DNA of 64,000 nucleotides, from contig JALONG010000001.1 of NCBI GenBank assembly GCA_025455065.1, positions 1 to 64,000 on the forward strand, written 5' to 3'. Shown piece after piece: positions 43,696 through 51,529 of this stretch. This stretch comes from Candidatus Kapaibacterium sp. (GTDB taxonomy: Bacteria > Bacteroidota > Ignavibacteria > Kapaibacteriales > UBA4661). A program made the position numbers and the translations under genes. Each line of letters starts with the position of its first letter. Position 1 is the first letter of the stretch. The notes beneath the pieces were generated by a model. The model saw only the letters and a program-made list of their open reading frames with translations, was not told the DNA's origin and searched no databases.

Positions 43696-45386
43696 TAAAA
43701 CGCCCGCCCTGCATTCATCAGCAAATGCTCCACTATCGGACCCAGCGACAATGCGGGGAAGAAGGTGAGTGCGCCCACGATGAGAATAACGGCAATAAGC
43801 AGCATCACAAACAGCGGCGTATCGGTGGGAAATGTACCTAATGACGGCGGTGTATATTTTTTCGTAACCATACTTCCCGCAATCGCTAAAGCAGGAAGAA
43901 TCACACCAAAACGTCCGATGAGCATTCCAAATCCAAGCGCAATGTTGTAAAACGGCGTATCCACCGTTAAACCCGCAAATGCGCTTCCGTTGTTGCCTGC
44001 AGCCGATGTGAAGGCGTAGAGAATTTCCGAAAATCCGTGTGGACCTTGGTTGTTCAAGCTATTTAAGCCTTGCGGAATAAGCACCGCTATCATTGTACCA
44101 ATCAGAATGACCGCACTGGGCGCGAGAATAGCTATCATCGCCATTTGCACCTCGAATGCTTCAATTTTTTTGCCCAAATATTCGGGAGTGCGCCCAACCA
44201 TCAATCCCGCAATAAAGACCGTCAGCACAACAAACATCAACATTCCGTACATCCCTGCGCCAACACCGCCGAAAATCACTTCGCCGAGCATCATGTTCAA
44301 AAGTGCCATTCCGCCCGCAAGCGGCGAGGAACTGTCGTGCATGGAATTAACCGAGCCGTTGGAAGCGACTGTGGTGGTCATTTGCCACAGGATGCTGTTC
44401 GCCACACCAAAGCGTTGTTCTTTGCCTTCCATTTGCTGCGCGGTCTGCATGACCGGGTTGTACTGGGTTTCCGACCACAACGACACACCCAACACCACGA
44501 CAAGCACCGTGAGCATTGCCGCAAAAATCGTCCAGCCTTGTTTAGCCGAACCGATGAGTTTGCCGTAGGTTACGGTGAGTGCCGCCGGAATGAGCAAAAT
44601 TGCAAACACTTGCAGAAAGTTGCTGAAGGGCGTGGGATTTTCAAACGGATGCGCACTGTTTACGCCAAAGAAGCCGCCGCCATTGGTGCCAAGCTGCTTG
44701 ATAGCAATTTGCGACGCGGCAGGACCAAGAGGAATCATCTGTGAGCGTCCTTCGAGCGTTGTGGCTTGAACGTAAGAGTCAAATGACTGCACAACACCTT
44801 GCGAAATAAGCACTATCGCCAAAAGAAGGGACAACGGCAGGAGAATGTAGAGCGTTGCACGGGTCAAATCCACCCAAAAATTTCCAAGGCTTGAAGCCTG
44901 ACGACGTGCAATTCCACGCGCCATAGCGACGATAACGGCAATACCCGTTGCCGCGCTCACGAAATTCTGCACACCTAAGCCCAGCATTTGTGTAGCGTAG
45001 GAAAGTGCTGCCTCGCCGGAATAGGCTTGCCAGTTGGTGTTGGTCATAAAACTGACCGCCGTATTAAACGCGAGATAGACTGATGTGCCGTTCACGCCTT
45101 GTGGATTCAAGGGGAGAACATTTTGCAGAAGCATCAAGCCAAAGACCGCCAGAAAACCAAAGAGATTAAACGCCAGAAGCGAGGCTGCATACCGCTTCCA
45201 GGACATTTCTTCGACGGAATCAATGCCGGAAACACGGTAGGTGAGGCGTTCAAGTGGTGCAATCACGGGAGAAAGCCACGTTTTTTCACCATTAAACACC
45301 GTTGCCATAAAACCGCCTAAAAGCGGCGTACAGACGAGAAGAAGCCCGAAATAGAGGGCAAGCTGGAGGTAGTCGTGTGGTTGCAT
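43695..45386 (-). CDS. kdpA: KdpA, K+-channel-like subunit
   Basis: 563 residues, about ten membrane helices. The four selectivity-filter-like segments are visible: 'VSFMTNTNWQAYSGEAALSY', 'QLGTNGGGFFGVNSAHPFEN', 'TVASNGSVNSMHDSSSPLAG' and 'FTSAAGNNGSAFAGL'. It binds and translocates K+ in the inner membrane. The start is set by AGGAG 9 bp before ATG 45386; this site overlaps the kdpF stop. Confidence 0.97.
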   Translation of the reverse strand: MQPHDYLQLALYFGLLLVCTPLLGGFMATVFNGEKTWLSPVIAPLERLTYRVSGIDSVEEMSWKRYAASLLAFNLFGFLAVFGLMLLQNVLPLNPQGVNGTSVYLAFNTAVSFMTNTNWQAYSGEAALSYATQMLGLGVQNFVSAATGIAVIVAMARGIARRQASSLGNFWVDLTRATLYILLPLSLLLAIVLISQGVVQSFDSYVQATTLEGRSQMIPLGPAASQIAIKQLGTNGGGFFGVNSAHPFENPTPFSNFLQVFAILLIPAALTVTYGKLIGSAKQGWTIFAAMLTVLVVVLGVSLWSETQYNPVMQTAQQMEGKEQRFGVANSILWQMTTTVASNGSVNSMHDSSSPLAGGMALLNMMLGEVIFGGVGAGMYGMLMFVVLTVFIAGLMVGRTPEYLGKKIEAFEVQMAMIAILAPSAVILIGTMIAVLIPQGLNSLNNQGPHGFSEILYAFTSAAGNNGSAFAGLTVDTPFYNIALGFGMLIGRFGVILPALAIAGSMVTKKYTPPSLGTFPTDTPLFVMLLIAVILIVGALTFFPALSLGPIVEHLLMNAGRAF

Positions 45387-45398
45387 CTGTGCGTACTC

Positions 45399-45488
45399 CT
45401 AAAATTTTTCAGGGCGCAACATCGCATACCCCAAATATCCCAAAAGCAGCACCGCAAGCACTAAGCCGATGATAAATTCGAGTGCCAT
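45399..45488 (-). CDS. kdpF: KdpF small membrane peptide
   Basis: 29 residues: one hydrophobic helix MALEFIIGLVLAVLLLGYLG followed by YAMLRPEKF, matching KdpF in size and in the LLLGYLxYA core. It stabilises the Kdp complex. It is the first gene of the operon, 12 bp before kdpA, and is usually missed because of its size. An inverted repeat lies directly upstream. Confidence 0.9.
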   Translation of the reverse strand: MALEFIIGLVLAVLLLGYLGYAMLRPEKF

Positions 45489-45505
45489 AACAGTTGAAAC
45501 AAAAA

Positions 45506-45625
45506 AGTTTTGCTTTCGCAATACCGAACAAATCGTGAATTACAAAAGCAAAACTACGGCGTATTTTCTCAAGAGGCGTTCAAATCTGAAGGGGTAGTTC
45601 TAAAGATTTTCTCAAGATTTTCTCA
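45506..45625 (-). promoter_or_regulatory. kdp operon leader: 11-bp inverted repeat and repeated ATTTTCTCA boxes
   Basis: AGTTTTGCTTT (45506-45516) and AAAGCAAAACT (45545-45555) form an 11-bp perfect inverted repeat with a 28-base centre; on the minus strand the second arm runs into six T, 17 bp before kdpF, so it may be an attenuator or the end of the amidase transcript. Upstream lie three ATTTTCTCA boxes (+ strand starts 45563, 45606, 45617), candidates for KdpE or another regulator. Confidence 0.5.
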
Positions 45626-45635
45626 TCGTCGTTCA

Positions 45636-47111
45636 TCAACGTAAAACCCCTTTCGGCGGCACAAATCCCATACCCAAACCTTCAATCTGCTGGGCAATGG
45701 TTAGCAAACGCCAATCGTGCCAGCGTTTTCCATGAACCGAAACGCTGATAGGAAGACCATCGCTGCTCATACCCATTGGCAGCGTTACAATCGGTGTCGC
45801 TTGTAATACCGTCGTGCAAGCAAAGGGCGCGTGTGCTTCGGTGTAGGGTACATTCACCCCGTCAATACTGAGCGGCGTTCCCGGTCGTACGTGTGGGAAG
45901 GCTGCGTGGGCGGCAGTTGGTGTTAGCCAACCATCATAATCGTTAAAAAAACTGTCTGTTTCTTGTACGATTGCATCCCGTACATCCAATGTTTTTGCGA
46001 AATCTCGCTCCGAATTTATCAATCCGCGAATGAGAGCGCCCGAACCACCACGAAAACTTGCCAGATGAAACCCGGCAATAAGCGGCTTCACAAGCCAGTT
46101 TGGGACAAACGGCGGAAGTTCAGGCAAAATTTCCATCGTCATCAGTTCTCCCCAAACACGAAGAGCGCGGTCTGTAGCAAGCCTTGTGTGCAGCTCGGCG
46201 GGCGCTTTTTCTTCGAGTTTGCAACCTACTTGGCGGAGTTTGGTGAGAAGTTCCGAAAATACCCGCTCTGTGTCGCGGGAAACCTTGCGCTCGCCAATGG
46301 TGGGAGAATATGCAATGCGCAAAGAACTAAGCGGCACATCTTCCACCTTCAGCGAGTTTTGAAGCGGCATGGGAGGATTCTGCCACATCCGTTCATCATA
46401 GCCCCACAGCACTTCCAAGAGCATTTTTACGTCATCCACGCTTCGCGCCATGGGTCCGACGGTTATCATTGAGCGCAACATTTTCGGGGAGTTTGGCGTT
46501 GCTATATGCCCAAAATCCGACAAACTTCGCTCGGTTGGGCGAAACCCGACCACACCACAGTAATGCGCCGGAATACGCAATGAACCACCAATATCACTCC
46601 CCAATTCCATCGGTGTAAACCCCGCCGCCAAAGCCGCCGCAGAGCCTCCGGAACTCCCGCCCACGACGTGCAGTTCGTTGTAAGGATTGTTTGTTCTGCC
46701 CCAAAACGTGCTTTGCCAATCAAAGGCAAACATGGGAAGATTGGTCTTTCCAAGCACGATTCCGCCTGCTTTTTTCACCCTTTCGACTAAGGTTGCATCG
46801 AAATCGGGAATGTGCTTTCGCAACAGTGGGTTTGCAAACGATGTTCTCATGCCATTTGTGGCAAACGTGTCCTTCACCGTAAAAGGAATACCGTGAAACA
46901 CGCCCCAATCCTCACCACGTTCACGTGCAGCATCAGCCTTTGCAGCCTCAGCCAAGGCGTTTTGGTCATCCATGATACAAATGGCGTTAATACGAGGGTT
47001 GTGGCGATTGATTTGCTCAAGAATGGCACGGGTATAGTCCACTGAAGAAAGTTCACGGGAATGAATACGCCGAGCAACTTCGCGGAGAGCGAGAAACGGC
47101 AGGTCGTTCAT
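45636..47111 (-). CDS. Amidase-signature family hydrolase
   Basis: 491 residues from ATG 47111; a TTG 12 bases earlier is in frame. The Ser-cisSer-Lys triad is evident: Lys in 'GIPFTVKDTFATNG', Ser pair in 'VVGGSSGGSAAALAAGF' and 'GSDIGGSLRIPAHYCGVVGF'. The C-terminal 'GMSSDGLPISVSVHGKRWHD' fits the amidase family. It hydrolyses amide bonds; it is not GatA on context, because no gatB/gatC genes are near and its closest look is to the fatty-acid-amide or general amidase branch. It lies 32 bp after the MBL hydrolase on the same strand. Confidence 0.88.
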   Translation of the reverse strand: MNDLPFLALREVARRIHSRELSSVDYTRAILEQINRHNPRINAICIMDDQNALAEAAKADAARERGEDWGVFHGIPFTVKDTFATNGMRTSFANPLLRKHIPDFDATLVERVKKAGGIVLGKTNLPMFAFDWQSTFWGRTNNPYNELHVVGGSSGGSAAALAAGFTPMELGSDIGGSLRIPAHYCGVVGFRPTERSLSDFGHIATPNSPKMLRSMITVGPMARSVDDVKMLLEVLWGYDERMWQNPPMPLQNSLKVEDVPLSSLRIAYSPTIGERKVSRDTERVFSELLTKLRQVGCKLEEKAPAELHTRLATDRALRVWGELMTMEILPELPPFVPNWLVKPLIAGFHLASFRGGSGALIRGLINSERDFAKTLDVRDAIVQETDSFFNDYDGWLTPTAAHAAFPHVRPGTPLSIDGVNVPYTEAHAPFACTTVLQATPIVTLPMGMSSDGLPISVSVHGKRWHDWRLLTIAQQIEGLGMGFVPPKGVLR

Positions 47112-47155
47112 AGTGATTTCCAAGAATACTCGTGAAAGAATAGTATGTTGCCGGT

Positions 47156-47857
47156 TTATTGCGGTAGTGCCTTCAGAAATGTTTGTAATTTCTCACCGTG
47201 GCGAAGCGGCGCACCATGCCCAAAGCATACACATTCAGGCATCAATGCTCCTATTTTGCGTATGGAACGGCGATTTTCGGGTATGTCTGCCGTAAAAAAT
47301 GTTGGCGGTTCGTGCAAGCCCGGAAGCCCTGTTGCAAGGTTCATTCCGTTCAGCACATCCCCCAGAATCAAGCACTTATCAGCCTCACGCCAGAAAGCAC
47401 AGTGTCCGGGAGTATGCCCCGGTGTTTCAAGAACACGAAACCCCGCAACCACGTCCCCTTCCCGCAAACGCTTTGTTACGGGATACGCCGGACCAGCCCA
47501 CGTGCGCCCTAACAACCCCAAAAGACCTTGCATTTCGCCGCTTTCAACGATTCCTCGTTCCATTGCTTCGGCATCTTTTTCACCGCACCAAAGCGGCACA
47601 CCGTAAGCGTCGCAGACAGCCTTGCTTGCGCCTTGGTGGTCGGGGTGAACGTGTGTGAGAACGTGTGCTGTCAGGCGCTTTGCTTGGTGTTCCGGCAAAG
47701 CAAAAAAGCGGCGCAGTATTCGCAAAAGACGATTGGTCATAAAGCGCGTTCCTGCATCAATCAGCACGACATCGTTTCCGTCTGCGATGAGGTAGGTGTT
47801 GATGATGTTGTTCGGGAAACCGGAAATTTGCCAGAGGTTGGGAGCTACAAGGCGCAT
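47156..47857 (-). CDS. MBL-fold metal-dependent hydrolase
   Basis: 233 residues. Metal ligands: 'VLTHVHPDHQGAS' (H-x-H-x-D-H), 'LETPGHTPGHCAFW' and 'CLILGDVLNG', plus a late 'CVCFGHGAPL'. This is the glyoxalase-II-like group of the metallo-beta-lactamase fold. The substrate is unknown. It starts 2 bp after the TOPRIM gene stop, so it is very likely co-transcribed with the AAA/TOPRIM pair, which is either chance or a sign of a third component. Confidence 0.88.
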   Translation of the reverse strand: MRLVAPNLWQISGFPNNIINTYLIADGNDVVLIDAGTRFMTNRLLRILRRFFALPEHQAKRLTAHVLTHVHPDHQGASKAVCDAYGVPLWCGEKDAEAMERGIVESGEMQGLLGLLGRTWAGPAYPVTKRLREGDVVAGFRVLETPGHTPGHCAFWREADKCLILGDVLNGMNLATGLPGLHEPPTFFTADIPENRRSIRKIGALMPECVCFGHGAPLRHGEKLQTFLKALPQ

Positions 47858-47859
47858 AA

Positions 47860-48594
47860 TTACTCAGAGGAAGGGAGAACAATCTCATCAAGGAATGTTC
47901 TGAGTCTTTGAAGATATAGTTGGTTAGGGTCTAAATTCCAAAAGTCGTTACGGTATTGCCTCCGCGCTCCACCTGCATTATCAGCATTGCGCAGAACTGC
48001 TTCCGAATAAGCATAAAACTTGGTTTTAGTGCCGGGCGGTTGGTATTTTTTTTCCTCCTCATGCGCATTGTTTCGGACACACTCTTCATACTTCTCCCAA
48101 CATTCCAACAAACGACGTTCAACTGCAATGTGGTGCAAAATGGTCTCCAAATCACCCGTTTCATCGCCCCGCTTGATAACCGTTTTGTTTTCCACGTCAA
48201 GAATGGTGTTCGGAAAAATAAATGCTTTGCTGACGGTGATATTGTGTTTTACTTGCAGGCTTAGACACAATTCTATTGTCTTGTCCAATCCTCCAACTGT
48301 TTCATCTTTTTGCAGAGAGTCGGCATCCAAAAATACAATGTTCGTCAAGCCCTGAAGTGTACTATCCTGAAATGCGGGAGCGTTTTTCTCGAACTGCGTT
48401 TTGCCTCCGCAGTGCATAAAATCTGTGAACTCACCTGCACCTGCCTTACCGCTTTTTTCCTGTTCAGCGGTCTTTTTTTCGGCTTCAGGGCGTGTTACTT
48501 TCATGTGATACCACTCCCGCATCAGTTCTCGTAAAAACTGACTGTCTTCGGGTCCTTCAACAAAAATGGTGTGATTTGGAAGGGCTTTGCTCAT
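47860..48594 (-). CDS. TOPRIM-like (DUF3226-type) putative nuclease, partner of the AAA ATPase
   Basis: 244 residues. 'HTIFVEGPEDSQFLRELMRE' carries the TOPRIM Glu (E13) and 'NIVFLDADSL' the DxD pair (D90, D92), as in OLD-family and DUF3226 proteins. The middle has 'CGGKTQFEKNAPAF' and the end is helical. In OLD nucleases a TOPRIM domain is fused to an ATPase; in PARIS and similar defence systems they are separate genes. Here the ATG overlaps the ATPase stop (ATGA), so the two are made together. Nuclease or effector role is inferred. Confidence 0.8.
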   Translation of the reverse strand: MSKALPNHTIFVEGPEDSQFLRELMREWYHMKVTRPEAEKKTAEQEKSGKAGAGEFTDFMHCGGKTQFEKNAPAFQDSTLQGLTNIVFLDADSLQKDETVGGLDKTIELCLSLQVKHNITVSKAFIFPNTILDVENKTVIKRGDETGDLETILHHIAVERRLLECWEKYEECVRNNAHEEEKKYQPPGTKTKFYAYSEAVLRNADNAGGARRQYRNDFWNLDPNQLYLQRLRTFLDEIVLPSSE

Positions 48595-49697
48595 ACTCTC
48601 ATTACTGCGCGAGGGTCAATGTGATGGTTAATTGCGTGTTGGAATTGCTCAAAGGTGTAGGTAATTGCTTGCGTGCTGCCTTCTTTGTCTGTTGTCAGTT
48701 TGATACCACGTGCTTTTTCTTGTAAGGGCTGCATTTCTTCTTCTTCTTCCAATACTTCCTTGAAAAACTGCAAACATTCCCAATTATGCGTAGTGGCGAA
48801 AATTTGGACTTCATGTTTTGAGGCAGCTTTGAGAATAGTTCGCCAAAAGTCGTGAAAGCGGCTTACATGAACGCCCGAATCAATTTCATCTATCATCAAT
48901 CGCTCGCCTTTATGAACAATAATCTCCAATAAAATCCGAAAAAGTTTGATTGCGCCGTCACCAAATGTCCCCAACGGCATTGCCAAGTCCTGCCCTTTTT
49001 GGCGAATCAGTAAAATCGGGTTATTCGGGGAAGTTTCGTTGGGTTCTACCAAAATATCGGTGATTGTCGGAATCATACAGCGCAAGTCTTCTTTCATCTG
49101 CTCTGCAAGCGAGGCAAAACGCTGTATGTGGTGAGTGTATTTTTTTGTTAAACGGTGTTCGTAGCCAAGAAAAAAAGGGATGAGCGGCATTTCGGGGTGT
49201 GGGTAAAACTTTCCGTCGAATTTTATTGAGCCGTCAAAGCGAAAGGTACCATCCATACGGGGTGTAAGGGTGTTTGACATAAACAATTCATCAGGGTTAT
49301 CTGCTATTACAGAATTATCAACCCTCGTAGTAAAATCTGCACGTATCCAAGTCGTATGGCTATCTTTGAAAAATGTGAGAGAATCTACAAACTCTGCACT
49401 CGTAAGATATTTAGTCCTAAAATGTACACTACCAACACCATCTTGGACATTCAAACTGTTCGCATAATACAGCCAATAGGAGCGAGTAATATCATCAAAA
49501 TTACGAAAAACAAACAGGTTGGTTAATAGGCGATGCTTGAATATATGCGGGTCAGGATGAAATAACAGCGCCTCCAAAATACTCGTTTTCCCAACATTAT
49601 TATCACCCCAAAGCAGATTAATCTGCCCCAGATTATTCATCGAAAAACGTTCAAAACGCTTAAAATTTTCGACACCGAAAGAAGTAAGATGAGCCAT
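48591..49697 (-). CDS. AAA ATPase of the OLD/AAA_15/AAA_21 type
   Basis: 368 residues from ATG 49697; the frame is open to 49721. SMC-like N-terminus 'LTSFGVENFKRFERFSMNNL', Walker A GDNNVGKTS (31-39), a Gln/signature-like region 'LGTFGDGAIKLFRILLEIIV', Walker B 'ERLMIDEIDSGVHVSRF' (about 265-280) and 'QIFATTHNWECLQFF'. This is the ABC-type ATPase core of OLD proteins without the nuclease domain, which is supplied by the next gene. It would sense or clamp a trigger and license the TOPRIM partner. The 191-bp gap to the divergent HerA-like gene is the shared promoter region. Confidence 0.88.
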   Translation of the reverse strand: MAHLTSFGVENFKRFERFSMNNLGQINLLWGDNNVGKTSILEALLFHPDPHIFKHRLLTNLFVFRNFDDITRSYWLYYANSLNVQDGVGSVHFRTKYLTSAEFVDSLTFFKDSHTTWIRADFTTRVDNSVIADNPDELFMSNTLTPRMDGTFRFDGSIKFDGKFYPHPEMPLIPFFLGYEHRLTKKYTHHIQRFASLAEQMKEDLRCMIPTITDILVEPNETSPNNPILLIRQKGQDLAMPLGTFGDGAIKLFRILLEIIVHKGERLMIDEIDSGVHVSRFHDFWRTILKAASKHEVQIFATTHNWECLQFFKEVLEEEEEMQPLQEKARGIKLTTDKEGSTQAITYTFEQFQHAINHHIDPRAVMRV

Positions 49698-49888
49698 TAT
49701 GAGCAAAAAAAAGTGAAACACTGCATCAAATCTACATACTTAGCAGCACTTCTGCAACAAGAACAATGCAATTTTCTTCTCCTTTCTCCCGGTATATCAT
49801 TTATGGCGTGAAAAAAATTTTTTGCACAACAAGTATTTCCCGTAGTTTGGCAAATAGTTGTACTATTCTTGTAGAAATTCTACCCCCA

Positions 49889-51496
49889 ATGACCGCACAA
49901 ACACTTGACTTCACCGCTATTCGCCAAGCCGAACACCTTCCCCCGCTCCTTACCTTGCTCAAAGACCGCTTGGAATCTGTCTTGAATCTTCCAGAGTATT
50001 CAGGAGAACTGCAACCAAGCAGCGTCAATACGAATCTTGTGCTGCGTTTGGTTTTTGCCGCAGGCTTAGGAATGGACGCGGTAAGAAGTTTGGAAACACT
50101 AGATTCTGTGCAGCTTTCCGCAACAACCTACATTCACGAAACCGTGTTTACGCGGAATAATCTCACGCCGCTTTGGTCGGCACTGGTGAAACTTCGGTAT
50201 CATCATTGTTGTGGAGAACAGGATATTGCGAGCAAAATAAGTGAAATTGTTGCAAGCGAGATGCTACGCGGTGCGGAGTTCCTTGCACAAGAAAATTCAC
50301 TCCTTGACTGGCTAACGGCAATCCCCTCCGAAGCAAGCAATCAAGCCGCACAGCAAATACCGGTGCTTAATCTGCTTATCGGAACATTTACCGACGGCGA
50401 CCGCTCCCAAGCCTCATTAAATCTCAACGGACGGGAAATTCCGAATACGCAAATCCTCATTGCCGGAGCGACGGGTTCAGGAAAAACCAATCTTCTCGCC
50501 GTCTTGCTAAAGCAAATTCGCACCGCATCGGTGGAAACGCCCTATCCGGTCAATTTTCTACTGTTCGATTACAAAGGGGAATTTTCCGACCCCGCCAATA
50601 GCGCATGGTTACAGCACTTTGAAGTGCAGCGCCGCGCCATTATTGACCCGCTCCATGAGCCTCTGCCCTTTAATCCGTTCAAGGATTTCTCCGGTAAAAC
50701 TACCTCGCGCAGTGAAATTAACCTCTATGCAACCGAACTCGCCGAAGCACTCTTGGCTCTTGACCGCGCCACGATTAGCGCGAATATGTCCAATCGTCTG
50801 ACCGAAGCCGTCATACAAGCGTACGGGCGCACCAACGGCGCTCCGGTGAGTTTTGAACGCATTTATGATGAATATACCGCCTTACAAGAGCCGAAAGAAC
50901 AAGCAAAATCGGATTCGGTAAAATCTATGCTCTCTCAACTTATTCGTTCCAATCTTTTTGCCAATGCCGATACACTTGATTTAGTGCGCTCCAGCAATAT
51001 CATCAAAATGGATACCTTCCCCAAAGATGGCATTTTGGCAAAGGCTCTTGTCTATTTCACAATTGCCAAATTGAACGCACTCTATGAAGCACTCCCCGTA
51101 CAGGCAGTGAACGAAAAACACGTGGAATTACGCCATTTTACGGTGATTGACGAAGCACACTATATGCTGGATTTCGATAACAAACCGCTCAGAAACCTCA
51201 TTGCTGTTGGGCGGAACAAGGGTTTGAGCATTATTTTGGCGACACAAAACATGGAAAGTTTCCGCTCGGAGTATTTCGATTTTTATGCTAATGCCGAATA
51301 CCCGCTCATTATGCGCCAACAAACCATGAATGACCGCGTCTTACGGGATTTATTCGGACTTTCGGGACAAGATTTTGCCAAACTGAAAGAAGCGATTGCA
51401 AATTTGAAAAAAGGCGAAGTGATTTTGCGGACAGGCTCATCAAATCTAGGTTCTTCGAGAAAATTTCGGAAAATTGCGCTGACGCATTTGGTGTGA
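49889..51496 (+). CDS. HerA/FtsK-type ATPase with a possible DndE-like N-terminal domain
   Basis: 535 residues from ATG 49889; the frame is open to 49766. The N-terminal 130 residues ('SSVNTNLVLRLVFAAGLGMD', 'HETVFTRNNLTPLWSALVKL', 'EMLRGAEFLAQE') resemble DndE/DUF1832 in layout; this is a moderate-confidence resemblance. Then comes a HerA-type ATPase: Walker A AGATGSGKT (about 192-200), 'PVNFLLFDYKGEFSDPANSA', Walker B 'FTVIDEAHYML' (about 419) and 'GRNKGLSIILATQNMESFRS'. HerA proteins are hexameric DNA translocases found in repair and in anti-phage systems, including phosphorothioate-linked ones. It is divergent from the AAA/TOPRIM pair. Confidence 0.8.
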   Translation: MTAQTLDFTAIRQAEHLPPLLTLLKDRLESVLNLPEYSGELQPSSVNTNLVLRLVFAAGLGMDAVRSLETLDSVQLSATTYIHETVFTRNNLTPLWSALVKLRYHHCCGEQDIASKISEIVASEMLRGAEFLAQENSLLDWLTAIPSEASNQAAQQIPVLNLLIGTFTDGDRSQASLNLNGREIPNTQILIAGATGSGKTNLLAVLLKQIRTASVETPYPVNFLLFDYKGEFSDPANSAWLQHFEVQRRAIIDPLHEPLPFNPFKDFSGKTTSRSEINLYATELAEALLALDRATISANMSNRLTEAVIQAYGRTNGAPVSFERIYDEYTALQEPKEQAKSDSVKSMLSQLIRSNLFANADTLDLVRSSNIIKMDTFPKDGILAKALVYFTIAKLNALYEALPVQAVNEKHVELRHFTVIDEAHYMLDFDNKPLRNLIAVGRNKGLSIILATQNMESFRSEYFDFYANAEYPLIMRQQTMNDRVLRDLFGLSGQDFAKLKEAIANLKKGEVILRTGSSNLGSSRKFRKIALTHLV

Positions 51497-51529
51497 AAGG
51501 AATCTGCCTACCAATACCCTTCATTCTCA

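Noticed and set aside
44070-44744. 224-residue rightward frame within kdpA
   Set aside because: Antisense to kdpA, with no start signals or protein-like pattern.
45489-45635. c-di-AMP (ydaO) riboswitch before kdpF
   Set aside because: The leader is too short and lacks the conserved core; only a simple inverted repeat is visible.
45636-47111. gatA (Glu-tRNA amidotransferase subunit A)
   Set aside because: Family match is to general amidases, and no gatB or gatC is near.
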